This document shows, piece after piece, positions 57,865 to 64,000 of a stretch of 64,000 nucleotides of DNA (within the stretch, counting starts at the first letter, position 1; the number at the start of each line of letters is the position of its first letter). Source of the DNA: Fistulifera solaris. Its lineage: Eukaryota > Bacillariophyta > Bacillariophyceae > Naviculales > Stauroneidaceae. Made by a program: the position numbers and the translations under genes. Where the stretch lies: assembly GCA_030295235.1 (NCBI GenBank), contig AP026133.1, positions 1,054,001 to 1,118,000 on the forward strand, given 5' to 3'. The notes beneath the pieces were generated by a model that had not been told where the DNA came from, did not search any database, and saw only the letters and a list, made by a program, of their open reading frames with translations.

Positions 57865-60800
57865 ATGACAAACAACAAAATCTTTTTCGGGCTGGAGGCG
57901 CCCTATCTCGTGTCGAAGAGTACTACGGTGAAGAAGCAAGGAGACAATGGGGAAGGCAACGCTCCGCAAGAAGCGGATGCCGCCGCTGGCGGAAATCCAG
58001 TCCGCGTTGCTAGTATTCACAGACAGATTTCTGCGGCTGGGGAGTCCGCTTTAGGCCGCAGTCCCTCTATGTTGTGGAGAAATCGATCGCGGAAATCGCT
58101 GCAGAATGCAGAAAGCGAGAAGGACGACGCCATCGGATCCCATCCATCACCCGATCGCAAGGTCAGCGATACGCAACAAGAGGACCAAGAAACATCTACG
58201 CAAAGTATAACACCGGACTGGCGTCTGCGTGATCGTATGAAGACGGTTAGTGTAGGACTGGTCTTGTCTTTAAATGTGGGTACGGATCCACCCGATATAG
58301 TCAAACCACATCCATGTGCTGTCTTGCAGTGTTGGATGAACCCGCTCACTGTATCCCGCTCCAAGGCCAAAGAACTGATCGGGGAACGCCTTGAACAACA
58401 GTATGCGAAGTGGCAATTCGCCAAAAGTACGGGAAATGCGGCAAATCGCCAATCGCGGCATCGCCGGACGATTGATCCAACCGTCGAGGAAGTTCGCAAT
58501 TTGTGTCTTTCCATGCGACGCCAAGCTCGAAACGAGAGAGTGCTGTTGCATTACAACGGGCATGGTGTACCGCGCCCAACAGACCACGGGGAAATATGGG
58601 TGTTCGATAACCAGCACACGGAATACATACCATTGCCCATAACGGATGTCCGTCTATGGGTGGGAAAACCGGCCATTGTTGTTTTGGACTGCAGTGCGGC
58701 GGGGATTTTGCTACCTTTCCTGACAAAGCCTTTGACGGACGATCTTCCGGGATCCCGAGATCCCAACCAAGGCGGCGTTGCACCGGGAGATGCCGCAAAT
58801 CTCTGGGTGAAGGATACTATTGTCCTGGCGCCCTGTGACGCTAAAGAGATACTACCTATGGACCCGGCATACCCAGCTGACATTTTTACTTCCTGTCTCA
58901 CAACACCCATCTACATGGCGCTTCATTGGTTCTTGCGGCGAACTCCTATGACTGGGTTGGATCCATCGATGGTGGAAAAGATTCCAGGCAAAGCGGGCGA
59001 CCGGAAAACGCCACTTGGCGAGTTGAATTGGATCTTCACAGCCGTAACGGATTCCATCGCTTGGAATGTTTTGCCCAAACATTTGTTTCAGAGGTTGTTT
59101 CGACAAGACTTGCTGGTTGCAAGCCTCTTTCGAAACTTCTTACTGGCAGATCGTATTCTGAGACAGCTTGGTTGCACTCCGGTGAGTTATCCTGCTCTAC
59201 CACCGACTGCGGATCATCCATTGTGGCAAGCTTGGGATCTTGCATGCGAAACATTATTGTTCCAGCTTGTCAGCGAAGGTTTCTTTGAGAATGTTGCGAC
59301 GGCGAGGGGTACGGAGGAGTCGGAAGATGAACCCACGATAGGCCCGAAAGACCCGGTTGCTAGAGAATCACCTGCTCAGCAAGAATACTTGAGCGTATCA
59401 TCTCCATTTTTCGCGGAACAACTCACTGCCTTTGAGATTTGGCTTGACTTTGCTGCCATCCACAAAGTTAATCTAGCGTCGGGAAAGCTTCAGCAGTCGC
59501 CAGAACAGCTTCCGGTTGTTCTACAAGTGCTGTTGAGTCAAATGCATCGAATACGTGCATTGACCCTTTTGAAACGGTTCCTAGATTTGGGGCCGTGGGC
59601 AGTCAACCTGTCTTTGAGTCTGGGGATATTTCCGTACGTGATGAAATTGCTCCAATCTCCTGAATATAAGAGTCTTTTGGTGAGCATCTGGGCCTCGATC
59701 CTAGCATTCGATCCTTCGTGTAGAGTTGATCTGTTGAAGGATGGGGCTTTTCATCATTTCGTTCAGCATCTTATGTGGGGCCTCAAGAATGAAGGAGCTG
59801 TGGATGTCATCGAAGCCGCAAGAGAAAGGACACTCGCGGCATACATTCTTGCAGTGGCTTGTCACGAGTACCCAGCTGGTCAAGCGGAAAGTGCGAGGCT
59901 GAATTTACATGGAACATGCTGTGCTTTGCTATCCTCTTACGAACAAGGAGAGCAGAACCAGACGGACGATACTGTCGAAAAGCACCTTCCCGCTCATTTT
60001 CGATTGTGGCTGGTGCTAAGCTTGGCAAGCGCATTAGTCGACAATAGCGGTGTACAGGCGGAAGCTTATGCTGCAGGCGCCCACCAACGACTTGCAGTGC
60101 GGATGTCAGACCAAAATACGCAAGTAAGAGCTGCTGTTTGCTATGCTCTGGGTTGTTTAATTGGAAGGACATCCAAACGTTCGCCGAGTCGTTCATCATC
60201 TATGCACGACATAGCAGGCTTTGTTCGACAGCAGATGGGTGGCCAGGCTTCCACACTCGTGCCAGCGCAGCACTTACCGAATGTGGTGATGCAAAACCCC
60301 ACGGCTGGTCCTGGAGGGCTTCAACCTCCTTTCGTGCAAGGCATACCGTCGAATTTGTCCTTGGCCCATTCGCAACGGCACCAGGGTCATCATTTTGTCC
60401 ACCCTGGAAGTGCAGCTCGCCAACCGGCTCTTAATATTCCTTCGAGCCAGATCACACCCCCTGTACCAACGTTTTGGAATCCCGCCATGCCGACGATGCG
60501 AGCTGAGGGACAGCAACAAGCATTTATAATGCCTATAGGGGCAACGCATTCCCAAGCACCCCATGCTAGCTTTCTGCCCTTAGACACAATTCCTTTTCAG
60601 CCTTCTCCACTTTCAATGGACACGCCGCTGAGAAATAAGCCTTCTATGTATGAAGACACACAGCGGCTGGAGCTGGATCTCTTTCCATGGACAAATTGAT
60701 AGCTGGAACCCACGATTCTTGCGTGTTGGTTAGATATGAAGCTGTTATCGGACTTTCCTCATGCGTCGCAAAGTACTTGGACTGCTTCATCGCAATAGCA

Positions 60801-62657
60801 GCTTCCTCAATGCCTGATCAAGGAGCGAGCACTGAGTATCTCGACACGGATACTGTTGATCGTTTCCGACCCGCTTGGACAAGGCTTCGTGCAATTCAGA
60901 AAGACGAATTTCATCCTAATGTGTTAAGAGCGGCCAAGAGTATCATCAGTGTTGTACATGAAAACCTTCTTTATCCTGGTGAGTATGAAGTGGATGGAAA
61001 CCGGAAGGCACGTCGTAAATCAGATCTACAGACGAACCATACATTAGCAGACCAACTCGCTAGCGTCTTGGCGAACATAGACGAAGAAAACGAAACAGAG
61101 ACACGATTGGACACCGTTGAAAGCAAATCGCGACCAGCGCCAACTCGCCAAACTAGCGATCTACGCCGGGTTAGTTCCGAGACTTTGCATTCTGATGTAG
61201 GAATATCTGCTTTGCCATCAAAACGTGGATCCCAGCCTCAAATGGTCGACAACGAGGGGGAGAGATTAAGCTACTCACTACCCAGATCCAATTTCTTTCA
61301 TTGGCAAATAGCATCGTTTGACCACACTTTCTCGGGACAAGCAGAGAACAATGAAGACATAGATCCTCTCAGTCCCCAGGGCGCGATCCGACTTTACCAC
61401 GAACGTCGGGTTTCGGCTATCACTGAGAGCGCGAGAAAGATGGCTAACCACTACTCGACACTGGCACCGAAACCACCGAAAGCAGAAAAGAGGGGAATTG
61501 AATTGATTCTCCAGGATGACGACGAGGATGCTGTTGGAGCCGTGGACGAAGATGTCAACGTTAAGAAGCGCGAGCTTGCTTTCAAGGAAGTACAAATGTT
61601 GCGCAACGACGGAGTAAAAATGACATCGATGCTATCTTTCCATCCATTCGAAGATTTCCTCGTCTCTTGTGATTCGAGCGATCAGATTGCAGCTTGGGAC
61701 ACGAATTCAGGAAGGCGCTCGTTAGCATTCAGCAATGAAAATCCTGATGGTACACGAATAACTTCCTGCTGCTGGATCAATGAGAAGTCTTGTAAAAGCA
61801 TGGTTTTGGTGGGTTCGGATGACGGAGCAGTTCGGTTGTGGGGCGGAATGATTGACGAAATTGGAAGACCAACCGGTACTACATCGCTTGTTACAGCATT
61901 CTCCGCATTACCAATGTCCCTTCCCGTAAACAGTGGAAGTGGACTAGTCTGTGAATGGCAATCGGAAAAGGGGCGTTTGATTACTGCAGGAAGTAGCCAA
62001 TTTCTGCGGAGCTGGGATGTCGAATCGGAACAGATCTCCGTTGAGCTCGAAACACACACAACGTCTCACATTACTACATTGACGTCAGCGTATGACCCTT
62101 TCATGTCTTCATCTTCCGGTCTCGGCCCCGATATTATTGTAGCTGGGCTTAGTGATGGCGCCCTTCGAATCTATGATATCCGTAGCCGCCGAACAGCACA
62201 AGAATTGCACTCAGGACATGGTAGTCGTGGTTCAAAGCGTACCGGAGCAAGGGCAACGCTCTATTCGGAGCACAAGAGCTGGGTTGTCAGAACTGCGTTC
62301 ACAAATTATGCGAGCAAAAGTGAGATAGTATCTGGAACACTGGCAGGTGAGATTAAGTTTTGGGACTTGCGAATGTCATCAAGCATCCGAACTATTGAAG
62401 GGCAACGCTCCACCATGACGACCTTGGCCGTCCACCCGCAGATACCAATGTTGGCAACTGGGTCACATGCACAGTTCATTAAGATGCTGACCCCAGACGG
62501 AGATACGTTACAAGTCTTACGATACCATGAAAAGATGGCGAATCACAGGATTGGTCCTGTTAGTTTTGTCGCCTTTCATCCCTTCAAACCTCTTCTGGCT
62601 GCCGGAGCAACAGACTCAATGATTGGCTTGTATGCACCTATCAAGAAACTTTTCTAA
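57865..62657 (+). CDS. RAPTOR: Raptor, regulatory subunit of TOR complex 1
   Basis: Raptor presents substrates to the TOR kinase and links growth to nutrient status. The 1597-residue product starts with a disordered, phosphorylatable segment. The caspase-like RNC domain follows (VGLVLSLNVGTDPPDIVKPH; VLLHYNGHGVPRPTDHGEIW; IVVLDCSAAGILLPFL; VKDTIVLAPC). HEAT-type helices (ILLVSIWASILAFDPSCRVD; MSDQNTQVRAAVCYALGCLI; HDSCVLVRYEAVIGLSSCVA), an unstructured linker, and a C-terminal seven-bladed WD40 propeller complete it (MTSMLSFHPFEDFLVSCDSS; VLVGSDDGAVRLWGG; FVAFHPFKPLLAAGATDS). The order is that of Raptor in animals, plants and fungi. The frame breaks at the T3 run 60682-60684. One additional T joins LELDLF to SMDKLIAGTHDSC. 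The linker before it is Pro/Gln/His-rich. Confidence 0.93.
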
Positions 62658-62721
62658 ATACATCTTCAAAATTGTTTTTTTTCTAAAACGCCTTTAGACT
62701 TAAGACTCATTCGCCATCTGA

Positions 62722-64000
62722 TTATTCTTCCGACTGCCATCCACACATTGACGTCCCTTGAAAACTGAACATGTTCCATAGCCGTTGCTCCCACCGCAAC
62801 CTCATGTTCTGACGTGCAACAGAATAGTATTGATTTCTCAAGGTCTCCATTGACGCTGTCCAACTCCACGTCTCGGTGTCCAAGCGTGCACGATTCGCCA
62901 TTTTGTCTCGCAGACCCACATCTGACCGCAATTGACAAATCCTGTTGGCATACTCGTCGGCATCATTCGGTGTGACTAAAAATCCCGTTTCACCATCGCG
63001 GATAAGATCTACTAGACCACCCGCTCGAGCTGCCACGACGGGGACTCCACTCGCCATGCTTTCCAATACAACAAATCCAAGCGTCTCCGAAGTACTCGGC
63101 ATGACAAAGACATCAGCCGAAGCAAAGGCTTTTGACAATGCCCTACCTTGCAATGGCCCAGTAAAGAAGGCTCTTTCCGTGGGAAGCAAAAGGGAACGCA
63201 ATTCGGCTTCGTAAGGTCCATTTCCAATACAACTCAAGCGTACATTGGGAGGCAGTCGTTTCATGATTTCAGGAAGCAGATGCAAGCCTTTCTCAGTAGC
63301 TATCCGACCGACGTATACGACCAAGAAATCTTCTTTGTGACCATCGGTCATGATAACACGCATCGTCTCATCCTTATATCGTGGATGGAATGTCTCTGTA
63401 TCAACTCCTTTGGGCCACACCATCACCTGATCGATTCCGTGTTGTTGAAATTCTTGTTGAATTTGCGGACTGGTTACAATCGTGACATCCGCCAGCACGT
63501 GATGAACCCAACGGATCCACTGCCACACGATCCATTCGGGGAGTCCGAATAGTTTGGGTAGATATGTTCGCACATAGATGGGTAAATGTGTATGATAGCT
63601 CACCAAGAGAGGGATTGAGAACATGCGAGAAATCAAAGCCGCCGAAAGCACCAAGAATCCCGGGGATGATGCGTGTATGATATGCGGTCGATGATGAGCC
63701 ACCGTCCGTAGCGATCGAAATGTGTAGTCCCAAGACAGTGACATGAGCGGATAATGTGGCAACCGAAATCCAGCCGTATAATGAATGGGAAACCCCAGCC
63801 AAATTTGAGGCAGATTCTTTGTATTGACAACTTCTGTTGTCACAATTTTTACATCATCCTCCGGGTGTTTATTAGCAAGATAATTTAAGAGAGCTTGAAA
63901 TCGGTTGGCGTAACCCGACATATAGGTAAATGGGGACGGTTCTACGAACAAACAAATTCGGAGAGGAGTTTTGTCATCTTTTGCGAAAATCATGGGAAAA
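62722..64000 (-). CDS. SQD2: Sulfolipid synthase SQD2 (5' end outside window)
   Basis: SQD2 transfers sulfoquinovose from UDP-sulfoquinovose to diacylglycerol, making the plastid sulfolipid SQDG. The visible frame reads RICLFVEPSPFTYMSGYANRF, then PHIIHASSPGFLVLSAALIS, VTSPQIQQEFQ, VWPKGVDTETFHPRYKDETM, VVYVGRIATEKGLHLLPEIM, and FVMPSTSETLGFVVLESMAS with GVPVVAARAGGL. These are GT4 glycosyltransferase motifs in the SQD2 arrangement. There is an ATG at 63993, but the frame is open to the window edge and no plastid signal has appeared yet. The start and targeting peptide therefore lie beyond 64000 in all likelihood. The gene converges on Raptor with only 64 bases between the stops. The frame is intact over 423 codons. 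Confidence 0.93.
   Translation of the reverse strand, partial: FPMIFAKDDKTPLRICLFVEPSPFTYMSGYANRFQALLNYLANKHPEDDVKIVTTEVVNTKNLPQIWLGFPIHYTAGFRLPHYPLMSLSWDYTFRSLRTVAHHRPHIIHASSPGFLVLSAALISRMFSIPLLVSYHTHLPIYVRTYLPKLFGLPEWIVWQWIRWVHHVLADVTIVTSPQIQQEFQQHGIDQVMVWPKGVDTETFHPRYKDETMRVIMTDGHKEDFLVVYVGRIATEKGLHLLPEIMKRLPPNVRLSCIGNGPYEAELRSLLLPTERAFFTGPLQGRALSKAFASADVFVMPSTSETLGFVVLESMASGVPVVAARAGGLVDLIRDGETGFLVTPNDADEYANRICQLRSDVGLRDKMANRARLDTETWSWTASMETLRNQYYSVARQNMRLRWEQRLWNMFSFQGTSMCGWQSEE

Noticed and set aside
1-64000. CRISPR arrays, rRNA, tRNA genes, prophage or operon-like defence clusters
   Set aside because: The only regular repeat array is the minisatellite, which lacks spacers. No tRNA T-arm/acceptor pairing was found. 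The gene content is nuclear eukaryotic.

Overview
The window reads as nuclear DNA of a photosynthetic stramenopile, most likely a pennate diatom close to Phaeodactylum. The evidence is as follows. Genes are compact and mostly carry GT-AG introns of about 60 to 200 nt. Several proteins begin with a signal peptide followed by an ASAF-like motif (SAF, SAY, SAW), the bipartite targeting signal of complex red plastids. The set includes violaxanthin de-epoxidase, a twin-arginine PsbP-like lumen protein, plastid galactolipid and sulfolipid synthases, and nuclear complex I and TOR genes. The species is an inference.

Layout. 0-2.2 kb: the 3' end of a violaxanthin de-epoxidase, a decayed gene remnant, and a 34-bp minisatellite. 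2.2-8 kb: a Golgi-type sulfotransferase, a FIST protein fused to a degenerate indole-glycerol-phosphate-synthase-like barrel, and a PP2A catalytic subunit. 8-20.5 kb: an EGF-like membrane protein, a nine-exon MscS-type channel with a very long N-terminus, a membrane-anchored thioredoxin, a DCN1-like neddylation factor, a secreted FG-GAP propeller protein and a small Cys-rich secreted protein. 20.5-33 kb: a SET-domain methyltransferase, an unrecognised 637-residue protein, a disordered Arg/Ser-rich protein, and an ATAD5/Elg1-type PCNA unloader. 33-44.3 kb: complex I 51-kDa subunit, a PsbP-domain protein, a calcium-dependent protein kinase, threonyl-tRNA synthetase, a 350-bp foldback element, and a short plastid trigger-factor-like protein. 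44.9-64 kb: an ankyrin-like protein, glucosidase II beta, a plastid mTERF protein, an abundant-looking plastid protein, MGDG synthase, a small unknown protein, Raptor, and the sulfolipid synthase SQD2 running off the end.

The genes do not form an operon. They share themes: plastid and thylakoid function (VDE, PsbP-like, trigger factor, mTERF, MGDG synthase, SQD2, the 52.7-kb protein) and signalling or quality control (PP2A, CDPK, Raptor, DCN1-like, glucosidase II beta).

The most striking property of the sequence is that 15 of the 27 genes called need one or more single-base frame corrections (19 sites), nearly all in short homopolymers. Once each is corrected, every such gene has a length divisible by three and rejoins the expected family sequence. 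I read this as uncorrected sequencing or assembly error rather than biology. The coordinates below therefore span the whole gene, and each disruption is stated. The best candidates for real novelty are the FIST/inactive-synthase fusion and the foldback element at 42.2-42.6 kb. I did not find a coherent, previously undescribed multi-gene system.
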